Assembly: GCF_006715725.1 (NCBI RefSeq) | Contig: NZ_VFNU01000001.1 | Span: 5,146,001 to 5,210,000 of the forward strand | DNA length: 64,000 nt | Direction of reading: 5' to 3' | From: Nocardioides sp. SLBN-35 | GTDB taxonomy: Bacteria > Actinomycetota > Actinomycetes > Propionibacteriales > Nocardioidaceae | Shown: positions 56,212-63,801 of the stretch, piece after piece | Numbering within the stretch: position 1 is the first letter of the stretch | Layout: each line of letters starts with the position of its first letter | The notes under the pieces: model-generated | Databases searched by the model: none | What the model was told of the DNA's origin: nothing | Seen by the model: the letters and a program-made list of their open reading frames with translations, nothing else | Translations under genes and position numbers: made by a program

Positions 56212-56889
56212 GTGGACAACGACGTACTCCGTCAGGCGCCACTGTTCAGTGCCCTCGACGACGAGGCGATGGCAGGGCTGCGCACGTCGCTGGCCACGAC
56301 CCGGCTGCGCCGCGGCGAGGTCCTGTTCCACGAGGGCGACAGCGGCGACAAGCTGTACGTCGTCCTCGAGGGCAAGGTGAAGCTCGGCCGCACCTCCTCC
56401 GACGGGCGCGAGAATCTGCTCGCGATCATGGGCCCCGGCCAGATGTTCGGCGAGCTGTCGCTCTTCGACCCCGGCCCGCGCTCGGCGACCGTCACCTGCG
56501 TGACCGACGCCGAGTTCGCGTCGCTGTCCCACGAGGACCTGCTGCGCTGGCTCGAGGGCCGCCCGACCGTCGCCCGCGGGCTGCTCGCCCAGCTGGCGGC
56601 CCGGCTGCGCAAGGCCAACGACGTCGTCGCCGACCTGGTGTTCTCCGACGTCCCCGGTCGCGTCGCCAAGGCGCTGCTCGATCTCGCCGACCGCTTCGGC
56701 CGCACCGCCGACGACGGCGTGCACGTCCACCACGACCTCACCCAGGAGGAGCTGGCCCAGCTGGTCGGCGCCTCCCGCGAGACGGTCAACAAGGCGCTCG
56801 CCGACTTCGCGTCGCGCGGCTGGCTGCGCCTGGAGCCCCGCTCGGTGGTCATCCTCGACATGGAGCGGATGTCGCGCCGAGCGCGCTGA
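56212..56889 (+). CDS. Crp/Fnr-family transcriptional regulator
   Basis: cAMP-receptor-type regulator of 225 residues. The GTG start follows TGGAGGAAGC. The cyclic-nucleotide domain has FHEGDSGDKLYVVLEGKVK and FGELSLFDPGPRSATV, with Glu and Arg placed to bind cAMP; the helix-turn-helix is TQEELAQLVGASRETVNKAL. Candidate promoter TTAGGT-18 nt-TAGGAT lies at 56,147-56,176. The nth-crp pair matches M. tuberculosis Rv3676 and neighbours. Confidence 0.95.
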   Translation: MDNDVLRQAPLFSALDDEAMAGLRTSLATTRLRRGEVLFHEGDSGDKLYVVLEGKVKLGRTSSDGRENLLAIMGPGQMFGELSLFDPGPRSATVTCVTDAEFASLSHEDLLRWLEGRPTVARGLLAQLAARLRKANDVVADLVFSDVPGRVAKALLDLADRFGRTADDGVHVHHDLTQEELAQLVGASRETVNKALADFASRGWLRLEPRSVVILDMERMSRRAR

Positions 56890-56923
56890 GCCACTTCGTA
56901 CGGCAGACCCGGGTCTCTTCCCA

Positions 56924-57010
56924 GTCCCTCTAACCGTTCGATCGAACGGTTAGAGGGACATCTTCACGCCAGAACTCCCCCAACCCGTTCGATCGAACGG
57001 ATTGGAGGTA
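56924..57010. repeat. Double palindrome with core CGTTCGATCGAACG (copy 2, left of DUF559 gene)
   Basis: A perfect 36-bp palindrome (56,924-56,959, GTCCCTCTAACCGTTCGA and its reverse complement) is followed by a 15-bp spacer and a degenerate palindrome (56,975-57,010) with the same core. It sits between convergent crp and the DUF559 gene. The same two units occur in inverted order on the other side of that gene. Confidence 0.88.
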
Positions 57011-57029
57011 GGTCCACCCGACGCCACGC

Positions 57030-57938
57030 TCAGGCTGCGAAGTGCGCACGCCAATCGTCGCTGATCATGGGAACGGCGCCCCAGCCACGAAGCACCAGCT
57101 GGCGTCGAACACGCCGAAGGGTGTTGAGCGGGTTCTCGAAGATGCCCTCCGCCGTCACCACGATGACGCGATAGCCCTCGTCGTCGAACTCCTCGCGTCG
57201 GGCGATGTCCGCCCGCCACTGTGACCTGTCCGTCGCATGCTGCCGGCCGTCGTACTCGACGATCAGCTTGATCCGCTCGTAGCAGAGGTCGTAGCGCCTG
57301 CGCCAGGAGCCATCCTCCCAACGGCGCACGACGTTAACCTCTGGTTCTGGGAGGCCAGCCAGGACGATCAGCAGTCGCAGCCGAGTCTCCATCGGAGAAT
57401 CGACTCCGTCGCGCACGAAAGTCGCCGCCGCACGTGCGAGGCCCGCGTAGTACGCCTCAGTCTCCGCGCACGCCTTGCGCAGCTCGGATGCCGTGAGCTT
57501 GAACTTGCGGCAGAGCGCATCGCCCAAGATCACCAGATCGACGAATCCCAGACTTCCCGCGCAGTCGATGAACGTCTCGAAGGGATCGCTCACCCGCATA
57601 CCTCTCACGACGATGATGCGGCGACGTCGGCTCGTCACGTGGATCTTGATCTGCGGCCTGAATCGACGCTCTTTCTCTTGCCGCACGGTGATGTGGACGA
57701 ACGGGTGGTCCGGAACAGGAAGTCCAAGCAGCGCCGCGGCGCTCAGCCGACTCACGAACGCCCACGGCGGATGAAGCAGCAACGCTGCGCGATACATGCA
57801 GTCAAGGTCGGCATGCTCCTCAAGCACCCACACGCCCCTGACCAACTGGTGGTACGCCTTGTTCTGCAGCTCCCATCGCGTGTGCCCCGCGCGCTCGAAC
57901 TGTCTCGTGAGGAACGGACGGCTCAGATCGATGTCCAT
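57030..57938 (-). CDS. DUF559/AbiEi-like protein with PD-(D/E)XK nuclease domain
   Basis: The 302 residues have an AbiEi-like N-terminal part (HQLVRGVWVLEEHADLDCMY, VSRLSAAALLGLPVP) and a C-terminal Vsr/DUF559 nuclease fold: SPMETRLRLLIVLAG (Glu), RYDLCYERIKLIVEYDGRQH (Asp and Glu-x-Asp), and RREEFDDEGYRVIVVTAEGI. The residues needed for metal catalysis appear present. Codon choice is less GC-rich than in neighbours, suggesting transfer. It is flanked on both sides by inverted double palindromes. Such genes are widespread in actinobacteria; function unproven, defence or DNA processing likely. Confidence 0.85.
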   Translation of the reverse strand: MDIDLSRPFLTRQFERAGHTRWELQNKAYHQLVRGVWVLEEHADLDCMYRAALLLHPPWAFVSRLSAAALLGLPVPDHPFVHITVRQEKERRFRPQIKIHVTSRRRRIIVVRGMRVSDPFETFIDCAGSLGFVDLVILGDALCRKFKLTASELRKACAETEAYYAGLARAAATFVRDGVDSPMETRLRLLIVLAGLPEPEVNVVRRWEDGSWRRRYDLCYERIKLIVEYDGRQHATDRSQWRADIARREEFDDEGYRVIVVTAEGIFENPLNTLRRVRRQLVLRGWGAVPMISDDWRAHFAA

Positions 57939-58013
57939 GACCGAAGAGTTGTCGGTGTCGCCCGATCCTGCTCGCCTCCTCCACAGCCTCCGATGAGCGA
58001 AGGCGGAATGCCA

Positions 58014-58102
58014 CCCCCTCTAACCGTTCGATCGAACGATCTGGGGGAGTTCGAATTCCAGACGTCCCTCTAACCGTTCGATCGAACGGTTAGAGGGACG
58101 TC
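58014..58102. repeat. Double palindrome with core CGTTCGATCGAACG (copy 3, right of DUF559 gene)
   Basis: A degenerate palindrome (58,014-58,050) is followed by a short spacer TTCGAATTCCA and a perfect 42-bp palindrome (58,061-58,102; GACGTCCCTCTAACCGTTCG and onward). Read from the opposite strand, the order perfect-spacer-degenerate is the same as in copy 2. It lies upstream of the DUF559 gene and just after the stop of the next gene. Confidence 0.88.
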
Positions 58103-58113
58103 AGTCGGCCTGG

Positions 58114-58932
58114 TCAGCGGTGTGCCAAGTACGCGAGCTGGGCCCGCACCGACGACTCCGCCGCACCCCAGAGCGACTCGTCGACGTCGGCGTACACGAC
58201 CTCCACGACCTGCTGCGGCAGGGCCGGGTCCTCGGCGACGTCGGGCGGGAGCTCGCCCGTTGTGAGACCGAGGCGCTGGAGCGCGACCTCGACCTGGGCG
58301 AGGCGATCGCGGCGGTGCACGACGTAGTGGTCGAGGACCCCGGCGGCGTCGGGGAGCACCGGCCCGTGGGCCGGCCAGAGCGACCGCACCCGGCCGTCGG
58401 TGACGAGGGAGCGCATCCGGGCGATCGAGTCGAAGTACGAGCCGAGGTCGCCGTCGGGGTGGACGATCACCGTCGTACCGCGGCCGAGCACCATGTCTCC
58501 GGTCAGCAGGGCGCCGTCGGCCTCCACGAGCAGGGAGATCGAGTCGGTGGTGTGGCCCGGCGTCGTCAGCACCTCGACATCGAGGCCGCCGACCGAGAGC
58601 ACCTCGCCGTCGGTGAGCGGGTCGGATCGCCAGCACTGCGCGGGATCGAGCCCGCGCACCCCGCAGCCCATCCGCTCGGCGAAGGAGCGCGCCGCCTCGG
58701 TGTGGTCGAGGTGGTGGTGGGTGACCACGACCGCCTCGACCTCGCCGGCGACGGCCGCCACGGCGTCGAGGTGATCGTCGTGCAGCGGGCCCGGGTCGAC
58801 CACGATCGAGCGGCCGGACCCGGGCTCGCGCAGCACCCACGTGTTGGTGCCGTCGAGCGTCATGATGCCGGGGTTGGGGGCGAGCACGCAGCGGCCACGC
58901 TCGCCGTACCCGCCTCCGGTCCAGGGCTCCAC
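58114..58932 (-). CDS. Metallo-beta-lactamase-fold hydrolase, LACTB2-like
   Basis: The 272 residues carry the zinc motif VVTHHHLDHTEAA (HxHxDH, about 68-80), TTPGHTTDSISLL, TGDMVLGRG and LWPAHGPVLPD. NPGIMTLDGTNTWVL near the N-terminus and the C-terminal winged-helix-like tail are typical of the LACTB2 group (RNA or thioester hydrolases). The GTG start is 1 nt after the nudix stop, so it is in the ridA-nudix group. Confidence 0.9.
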   Translation of the reverse strand: MEPWTGGGYGERGRCVLAPNPGIMTLDGTNTWVLREPGSGRSIVVDPGPLHDDHLDAVAAVAGEVEAVVVTHHHLDHTEAARSFAERMGCGVRGLDPAQCWRSDPLTDGEVLSVGGLDVEVLTTPGHTTDSISLLVEADGALLTGDMVLGRGTTVIVHPDGDLGSYFDSIARMRSLVTDGRVRSLWPAHGPVLPDAAGVLDHYVVHRRDRLAQVEVALQRLGLTTGELPPDVAEDPALPQQVVEVVYADVDESLWGAAESSVRAQLAYLAHR

Positions 58933-58933
58933 G

Positions 58934-59824
58934 TCAGGACCTCCGCGCTGCCAGCAGCGGGCGCAGCAGCTCGGGGACCGACATCGTGAAGCCGTCGCCG
59001 AGCGGCACCACCTCGGGCATGAACATCTCCACGCTGCGGTCCGCGCCGGCCGCGATCACGGCCTCGACACTGCCCATGGCGCCGATCTCCATGCAGGTGA
59101 GGTACGTCGGCGGCAGCATCGCCATCTCGCCGGCCTCGGCCTGCGCGACCGCGTCGTCGGCGGCGAGCCAGACGACCTCGGAGGACTCGGACGAGACGTC
59201 GCGGGTGACCTGCCCGTCGGGCAGGTGGGCGACGAAGAACCACGTGCGGTAGCGCTTCGGCTCGAAGACCGGCGTCAGCCAGCCGCTCCAGATGCCGAGC
59301 AGGTCGGTGCGCAGCACCAGCCCGCGGCGGTCGAGGAAGTCGGTCATCGACAGCTCACGCGACTCCAGCGCGACCCGGTCGGCCTCCCAGTCGTCGCCGG
59401 TGGTGTCGGCGATCACTGAGTCGGCGGCGGTGCCGGCGAGCAGCACACCCGACTCCTCGAACGTCTCGCGGACCGCGGCGCAGACCAGCGCACGTGCGAC
59501 GTCCACGGTCGTGCCGAGCCGGGCCGCCCACTCGTCCGGCTGCGGGCCGGCCCAGGCGACCGTGTGGTCGTAGTCGCGCGGGTCGACGCCGCCGCCGGGG
59601 AACACGCACATGCCCCCGGCGAAGTCCATCGTGGTGTGCCGGCGCAGCAGGTAGATCTCCGGGCGCCCCTGCGCGTCCGAGCGCTGTAGGACCACCGTCG
59701 CGGCGTCCCGCGGCTCGGCGGCCTGGCGCCGCCCGTCGCCGTACTCCGCCGCGAGGTCCGCGACGTGCGCCGGCAGTGGGATCGGCGGCAGAGGGATCCG
59801 CGGATGCCTCGGCCCGAGTGTCAC
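58934..59824 (-). CDS. NUDIX hydrolase
   Basis: The 296 residues contain MCVFPGGGVDPRDYD and, about 35 residues later, VCAAVRETFEESGVLL. The Nudix helix REtfEESG is intact but the distance from the glycines is longer than the standard box, as in RppH-unlike NUDT19-type members. The GTG start overlaps ridA as GTGA. Substrate unknown; CoA derivatives are possible given the NUDT19 resemblance. Confidence 0.87.
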   Translation of the reverse strand: MTLGPRHPRIPLPPIPLPAHVADLAAEYGDGRRQAAEPRDAATVVLQRSDAQGRPEIYLLRRHTTMDFAGGMCVFPGGGVDPRDYDHTVAWAGPQPDEWAARLGTTVDVARALVCAAVRETFEESGVLLAGTAADSVIADTTGDDWEADRVALESRELSMTDFLDRRGLVLRTDLLGIWSGWLTPVFEPKRYRTWFFVAHLPDGQVTRDVSSESSEVVWLAADDAVAQAEAGEMAMLPPTYLTCMEIGAMGSVEAVIAAGADRSVEMFMPEVVPLGDGFTMSVPELLRPLLAARRS

Positions 59825-60297
59825 AGGGCCGCCATGATCTCGGCGACCACCTCGACCTCGACCGGCGCGTCCAGCGGCAGCACGGGTACGCCGACCGCGG
59901 ACCGGGCGTGGATCCCCGCGTCGCCGAAGACGTCGCCGAACAGCTCGGACGCACCGTTCGCGACGCCGGGCTGGCCGGTGAAGTCCGGCGTCGATGCCAC
60001 GAAGACGACGACCTTGACGATCCGCACGTTGGCCAGGTCGCCGGCGACCGAGCGGATCGCGGCGATCGCGTTGAGCGCACACTGGCGGGCGCAGGCGTAG
60101 GCGTCCTCGGCACTCACGGTGTCGCCCACCTTGCCGGTGGCCATCAGGGCGCCGTCACGCATCGGCAGCTGGCCGGCGGTGTAGACGTGGTCGCCGCTGC
60201 GGGTCGCGGGGACGTACGCCGCCACCGGCGGCACGACGTCCGGGACGCTCAGGCCGAGCTCGGCCAGGCGCTCCTCGGGGGTGGTCGCGTCGGTCAC
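59821..60297 (-). CDS. RidA-family protein
   Basis: Probable enamine/imine deaminase of 158 residues. Family features are VYTAGQLPMRDGALMATGKV, ALNAIAAIRSVAGDLANVRI, SELFGDVFGD and a final ARSAVGVPVLPLDAPVEVEV. The conserved Arg/Glu that bind substrate in RidA seem to be present as ARSAVGV and VEVEVVAEI. It begins 3 nt after the DUF4177 stop; both belong to one minus-strand transcript. Confidence 0.9.
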   Translation of the reverse strand: MTDATTPEERLAELGLSVPDVVPPVAAYVPATRSGDHVYTAGQLPMRDGALMATGKVGDTVSAEDAYACARQCALNAIAAIRSVAGDLANVRIVKVVVFVASTPDFTGQPGVANGASELFGDVFGDAGIHARSAVGVPVLPLDAPVEVEVVAEIMAAL

Positions 60298-60300
60298 CGC

Positions 60301-60456
60301 TCAGCCCTCGACCGGGCGCTTGAAGTACGCGATGTCGTTGCCGCCCTGGCCCGGGACGAGGGTGACGAGCTCCCAGCCGTCCTGGCCGAAGTTGTTGAGG
60401 ATCTGCGCCGCGACGTGGTTGAGGACGGGCGCCACCTGGTACTCCCACTTGGTCAT
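60301..60456 (-). CDS. Small DUF4177-type protein (51 residues)
   Basis: The product MTKWEYQVAPVLNHVAAQIL continues with NNFGQDGWELVTLVPG and ends YFKRPVEG, the pattern of DUF4177 (WEY at the start, GWELV in the middle, FKRP at the end). TAGGGT-7 nt-ATG marks it as the leaderless first gene of the ridA-nudix-lactamase transcript. Function unknown. Confidence 0.85.
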   Translation of the reverse strand: MTKWEYQVAPVLNHVAAQILNNFGQDGWELVTLVPGQGGNDIAYFKRPVEG

Positions 60457-60521
60457 GCCTCGCACCCTACTCAGGGGCGAGGTGGTGTGGCGTCGGTCAC
60501 ACGATGTGCAACGATGCCGCG

Positions 60522-60935
60522 GTGAGCCTCGACAACGCCGTCTGGATGCTGACCGCGCTCGCCGCGGTCGTCGTGCTCCTGACCAGGATGCGGCTCTCCT
60601 CGGAGCACGGCCAGTCCGGCCACGCGGTCGTCCCGCTCGCCGTGGTCAACGCCCACACCCTGATCGGCGTGGTCGCGCTCGCGGTGTGGATCTACTACCT
60701 GACTTCGCCCAGCGGCGGCGTCGGTGCCGTCGCGCTGGTCGTCTGGTGGCTCGAGGTGCTGCTCGGGATCCTCATCCTCGCGCGGTGGTTCGCCCGGCCC
60801 GGCAAGCACGCCGCCGACACCACGGGCGACAGCTGGGCCGAAGGACCCTCGCTCTCGATCCTCGGGCACGTCGGGATGCTGCTCGGGATCGGCTTCTTCA
60901 CCTGGGTGGTGCTGGCCGACAGGATCGCGGGCTGA
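60522..60935 (+). CDS. Integral membrane protein, four helices
   Basis: The 137 residues hold four hydrophobic helices (ALAAVVVLLT, AHTLIGVVALAVWIYYL, ALVVWWLEVLLGILILARWF, ILGHVGMLLGIGFFTWVVLA). The two His in VNAHTLIG and SILGHVGM suggest haem-type ligands but this is not established. GTG is chosen as start since the protein's hydrophobic part begins there. Divergent from the DUF4177 gene. Function unknown. Confidence 0.75.
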   Translation: MSLDNAVWMLTALAAVVVLLTRMRLSSEHGQSGHAVVPLAVVNAHTLIGVVALAVWIYYLTSPSGGVGAVALVVWWLEVLLGILILARWFARPGKHAADTTGDSWAEGPSLSILGHVGMLLGIGFFTWVVLADRIAG

Positions 60936-60940
60936 GGCGC

Positions 60941-61093
60941 TCAGCCGTAGCGGTTCACGACCCACAGCATCTCGCGGTACCTGTCGTCCTCCTCGGGCGG
61001 CGGCGGGTCGATGTCCTGCGAGGCGCGCAGCTCGTCGGGATCGATCGGCGGGGGCAGGTGCTTGTAGCGCTCCAGCCGGGACTGCTCGGCCAT
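60941..61093 (-). CDS. Small acidic protein (50 residues)
   Basis: Encodes MAEQSRLERYKHLPPPIDPD followed by ELRASQDIDPPPPEEDD and RYREMLWVVNRYG. Coding character is supported by a good ribosome site (GGAAGGAGT, about 6 nt before the ATG) and by the strong Pro/Asp pattern. It converges on the membrane protein gene after 5 nt. No known family recognised. Confidence 0.65.
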   Translation of the reverse strand: MAEQSRLERYKHLPPPIDPDELRASQDIDPPPPEEDDRYREMLWVVNRYG

Positions 61094-61135
61094 GGGGACT
61101 CCTTCCGACGTCTTCGATGGTACGTCGGACGCGGC

Positions 61136-61156
61136 GGATCCACCCGTGGTCTGACG
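61136..61156 (+). promoter_or_regulatory. Shared 21-bp promoter motif, copy 1 (sensor kinase gene)
   Basis: GGATC-C-ACCCGTGG-T-CTGACG ends 20 nt before the TACGGT -10 of the kinase gene and 33 nt before its start. A 19/21 match stands at the same distance before the ABC transporter gene. CCAC-CC-GTGG inside it is a dyad. Probably the operator of the neighbouring response regulator. Confidence 0.65.
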
Positions 61157-61188
61157 CCTGGGCGTCCGGGCCCGTCTACGGTGGCCCG

Positions 61189-62337
61189 GTGCATCGGCAA
61201 CCCTGGCGCCTCGGGCCGCGCGGCGAGCGGTGGTTCGACCTCGTCCTGACCGGGTTCCTGCTGCTGCCGGTGGTGCCGTACCTGCTCTTCGTCGACGCCC
61301 TCGACGGCGTGCTGATGCTGTTCCAGATCACGCCGCTCGTGGTCCGCCGGCGCTGGCCGGTGCAGGTGTTCGCGGCGGTGGCCGCGGGCAGCGCGGTCCA
61401 GGCGCTGGTGACCGATCACCCGCTGTGGAGCCAGTTCGCCTTCCCCGTCGCGCTCTACTCCGTCGCGCGGTACGCCGGGCCGCGGTGGGCCGGCGCGGCA
61501 CTCGGCACCGGCCTGGTCGGCGCCGCGATCGCCTCGGTCGACTGGCTGCGCGGCTTCGGCGCGAGCATGCTCACCCCCGAGAACGTGCTCGCGTACTCCG
61601 TCACGATCGGCCTCTTCGTCGTCGTCGCCTGGACGCTCGGCACGCTCGCCCGCACCCGTCAGGCGTACGTCGACGCGCTGGTCGAGCGCGGCGAACGACT
61701 CGAGCGGGAGGCGGCCCAGCAGGCCGCACTGGCCGCCATGGAGGAACGGCACCGGATCGCGCGCGAGATGCACGACGTGGTGGCACACGGACTGACCACG
61801 ATCGTCGTGCAGGCCGACGGCGCTCGGGCCGCGGCGGCGCACGACCCGTCGGTGACCGGACCCGCGCTGGCCACCATCGCGACCACCGGCCGGGAGGCGA
61901 TCGCCGAGCTGCGCCGGATGCTGGGCCTGCTGCGGGCCGAGGAGGGGCTGACCGCGCCGCAGCCCCGGCTCGCCGACCTGTCGGACCTGCTGGACGGGGC
62001 GCGGACCGCCGGGACCGTGGTCGACGCACGGCTCGCCCCGATGCCTGCCGTGTCGGACGGGGTGGCGCTCACGACGTACCGGATCGTCCAGGAGGCGCTC
62101 AGCAACGTGCGCAAGCACGCGGGGCCCGGCGCCACCGCCCGGGTCGGGGTGTGGCTGGACGGCGGTGCGGTCGCGGTGGAGGTGGCCGACGACGGGCGCG
62201 GCGCCGCGGCTCCCGACGACGGGCGCGGACTCGGGCTGGCGGGGATGCGGGAGCGGGTCGACGCCCACGGCGGCACGCTGACGACCGGGCCGGCGGTGGG
62301 CGGCGGTTTCCGGGTGTGCGCGAGGATCCCCCTGTGA
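61189..62337 (+). CDS. NarL-system sensor histidine kinase
   Basis: Membrane sensor of 382 residues. Five hydrophobic segments (about 15-160) precede the dimerisation/phosphorylation helix ERHRIAREMHDVVAHGLTTI (His about 198) of the HisKA_3 type and an ATPase domain with EALSNVRKHAG, VADDGRG and GLGLAGMRERV. The GTG start is supported by TACGGT 6 nt upstream. It overlaps its response regulator as GTGA. The ABC exporter genes that follow are the likely target. Confidence 0.94.
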   Translation: MHRQPWRLGPRGERWFDLVLTGFLLLPVVPYLLFVDALDGVLMLFQITPLVVRRRWPVQVFAAVAAGSAVQALVTDHPLWSQFAFPVALYSVARYAGPRWAGAALGTGLVGAAIASVDWLRGFGASMLTPENVLAYSVTIGLFVVVAWTLGTLARTRQAYVDALVERGERLEREAAQQAALAAMEERHRIAREMHDVVAHGLTTIVVQADGARAAAAHDPSVTGPALATIATTGREAIAELRRMLGLLRAEEGLTAPQPRLADLSDLLDGARTAGTVVDARLAPMPAVSDGVALTTYRIVQEALSNVRKHAGPGATARVGVWLDGGAVAVEVADDGRGAAAPDDGRGLGLAGMRERVDAHGGTLTTGPAVGGGFRVCARIPL

Positions 62338-63011
62338 ACGATCCGGGGAGCGAGCCGATCCGGGTGTTCCTCGTGGACGACCAGGACCTGGTCCGGGCGG
62401 GGTTCCGGATGCTCATCGACAGCCAGCCCGACCTGAGCGTGGTCGGCGAGGCCGGCGACGGCGGCCAGGCCCTGGAACGGCTCGCGGTGACGCGCTGCGA
62501 CGTCGTGCTCATGGACGTGCGGATGCCGCGCCTCGACGGCGTCGAGGCCACCCGCATCCTGCTCGAGCGCCCCGACCCGCCGCAGGTGATCGTGCTGACG
62601 ACCTTCGACCTCGACGAGTACGCGTTCGCCGCTATCCGCGCCGGCGCCGCCGCCTTCCTGCTCAAGGACGCCACCCCCGAGACGCTGCTCGACGCGATCC
62701 GCACCGTCCACGCCGGCGACTCGGTGGTCGCCCCGAGCACCACCCGTCGCCTGCTCGAGCACTTCGCCGGCGCCCTGCCCGACCTCGCGCCCGCCGGCGC
62801 GGACGACCGCCTGGCCACCCTCACCGACCGCGAGCGCGAGACCCTGGTCCTCGTCGGCCGCGGTCTCACCAACGCCGAGATCGCCGCCGACTTCGTGGTC
62901 TCCGAGGCCACGGTCAAGACGCACATCGGACGCCTGCTCGCCAAGACAGCGTCGCGGGACCGGGTGCAGCTGGTCGTGCTGGCGTACGAGTCCGGGCTCG
63001 TCGGCTCCTGA
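62334..63011 (+). CDS. LuxR/NarL-family response regulator
   Basis: The 225 residues comprise a receiver domain (VFLVDDQDLVRAGFRML; phospho-acceptor Asp in VVLMDVRMPRLDG, about 57; Thr and Lys in VLTTFD and FLLKDATP) and a LuxR helix-turn-helix (LTDRERETLVLVGRGLTNAE, VSEATVKTHIGRLL). It probably binds the 21-bp motif present before the kinase and transporter genes. Confidence 0.94.
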   Translation: MNDPGSEPIRVFLVDDQDLVRAGFRMLIDSQPDLSVVGEAGDGGQALERLAVTRCDVVLMDVRMPRLDGVEATRILLERPDPPQVIVLTTFDLDEYAFAAIRAGAAAFLLKDATPETLLDAIRTVHAGDSVVAPSTTRRLLEHFAGALPDLAPAGADDRLATLTDRERETLVLVGRGLTNAEIAADFVVSEATVKTHIGRLLAKTASRDRVQLVVLAYESGLVGS

Positions 63012-63045
63012 CCGTCGCACCCGGTCCACCCGTCGTCGTACCCAC

Positions 63046-63066
63046 GGATCAACCCGTGGCCTGACG
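63046..63066 (+). promoter_or_regulatory. Shared 21-bp promoter motif, copy 2 (ABC transporter gene)
   Basis: GGATC-A-ACCCGTGG-C-CTGACG, 34 nt before the ABC gene start and 20 nt before GAGGCT, a weak -10 placed 7 nt before the ATG. Here CCACGG and CCGTGG form a 6-bp dyad around 6 nt. The equal spacing in both copies argues for a functional control site. Confidence 0.65.
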
Positions 63067-63099
63067 ATCCGCCGGCCGATCCCGGCGAGGCTCGGTGCC

Positions 63100-63801
63100 A
63101 TGACCTCCCTGCTCGCCGCCAGCGCTCGCGGCCTCACCAAGTCCTTCGGCCGCGGCGACACCACGGTCCACGCCCTGCGCGGCGTCGACCTCGACCTTCC
63201 TGCCGGCCGGTTCACCGCGATCATGGGGCCCTCGGGCTCCGGCAAGTCCACGCTCATGCACTGCCTGGCGGGCCTGGACCAGCCCAGCGCCGGCACCGTC
63301 TCGGTCGCCGGACAGCCCCTGGAGAGCCTCGGGGACGACGCGCTGACCCGGTTCCGGCGCGACCACGTGGGCTTCGTGTTCCAGGCGTTCAACCTGCTGC
63401 CGATGCTCACCGCCGAGCAGAACATCTGGCTGCCGACCGAGCTCGCAGCTCGCCCGCGCAACCCCGACACCCAGCAGCGCTTCGCCGCCATCGTCGAGAC
63501 CCTCGGCCTCACCGAGCGTCTCGGCCACCGCCCGGCCGAGCTGTCCGGCGGCCAGCAGCAGCGGGTCGCCATCGCGCGGGCGCTGCTGGCCGGACCGGCG
63601 ATCGTGTTCGCGGACGAGCCGACCGGCAACCTCGACAGCACCAGCTCCGCCGAGGTCCTCTCCCTGCTGCGCCAGTCGGTGCGTGAGCTCGGCCAGACGG
63701 TCGTCATGGTCACCCACGAGATCGAGGCGGCGCAGTACGCCGACGAGATCGTCGTCCTCGCCGACGGCCGGATCGTCGAGCGCCGCGAGGTCGCGGCCTG
63801 A
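63100..63801 (+). CDS. ABC transporter ATP-binding protein (MacB/LolD type)
   Basis: ATPase of 233 residues: Walker A IMGPSGSGKSTLMHCLAGLD, Q-loop FVFQAFNLLPMLTA, signature ELSGGQQQRVAIARAL, Walker B IVFADEPTGNLDS and the switch His in MVTHEIEAAQ. The FNLLP and EPTGNLDS forms are characteristic of exporters paired with FtsX-like permeases, and such a gene follows with a one-base stop/start overlap. Likely lipid, peptide or antibiotic export or resistance. Confidence 0.94.
   Translation: MTSLLAASARGLTKSFGRGDTTVHALRGVDLDLPAGRFTAIMGPSGSGKSTLMHCLAGLDQPSAGTVSVAGQPLESLGDDALTRFRRDHVGFVFQAFNLLPMLTAEQNIWLPTELAARPRNPDTQQRFAAIVETLGLTERLGHRPAELSGGQQQRVAIARALLAGPAIVFADEPTGNLDSTSSAEVLSLLRQSVRELGQTVVMVTHEIEAAQYADEIVVLADGRIVERREVAA

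Noticed and set aside
56924..58102. GTTCGA and TCGAAC in the palindromes as LexA (SOS) boxes
   Set aside because: The actinobacterial SOS box is TCGAAC-N4-GTTCGA. Here the halves are back to back in the opposite order (GTTCGATCGAAC), without the 4-nt centre, and lie mostly at gene ends.
60955..62268. Long minus-strand frame opposite the sensor kinase
   Set aside because: Composition is low-complexity Arg/Pro/His, while the plus strand encodes a complete kinase with all motifs.
63012..63045. Terminator between response regulator and ABC transporter genes
   Set aside because: The only dyad found (CCACGG/CCGTGG) belongs to the repeated 21-bp motif, which is better explained as a promoter element.
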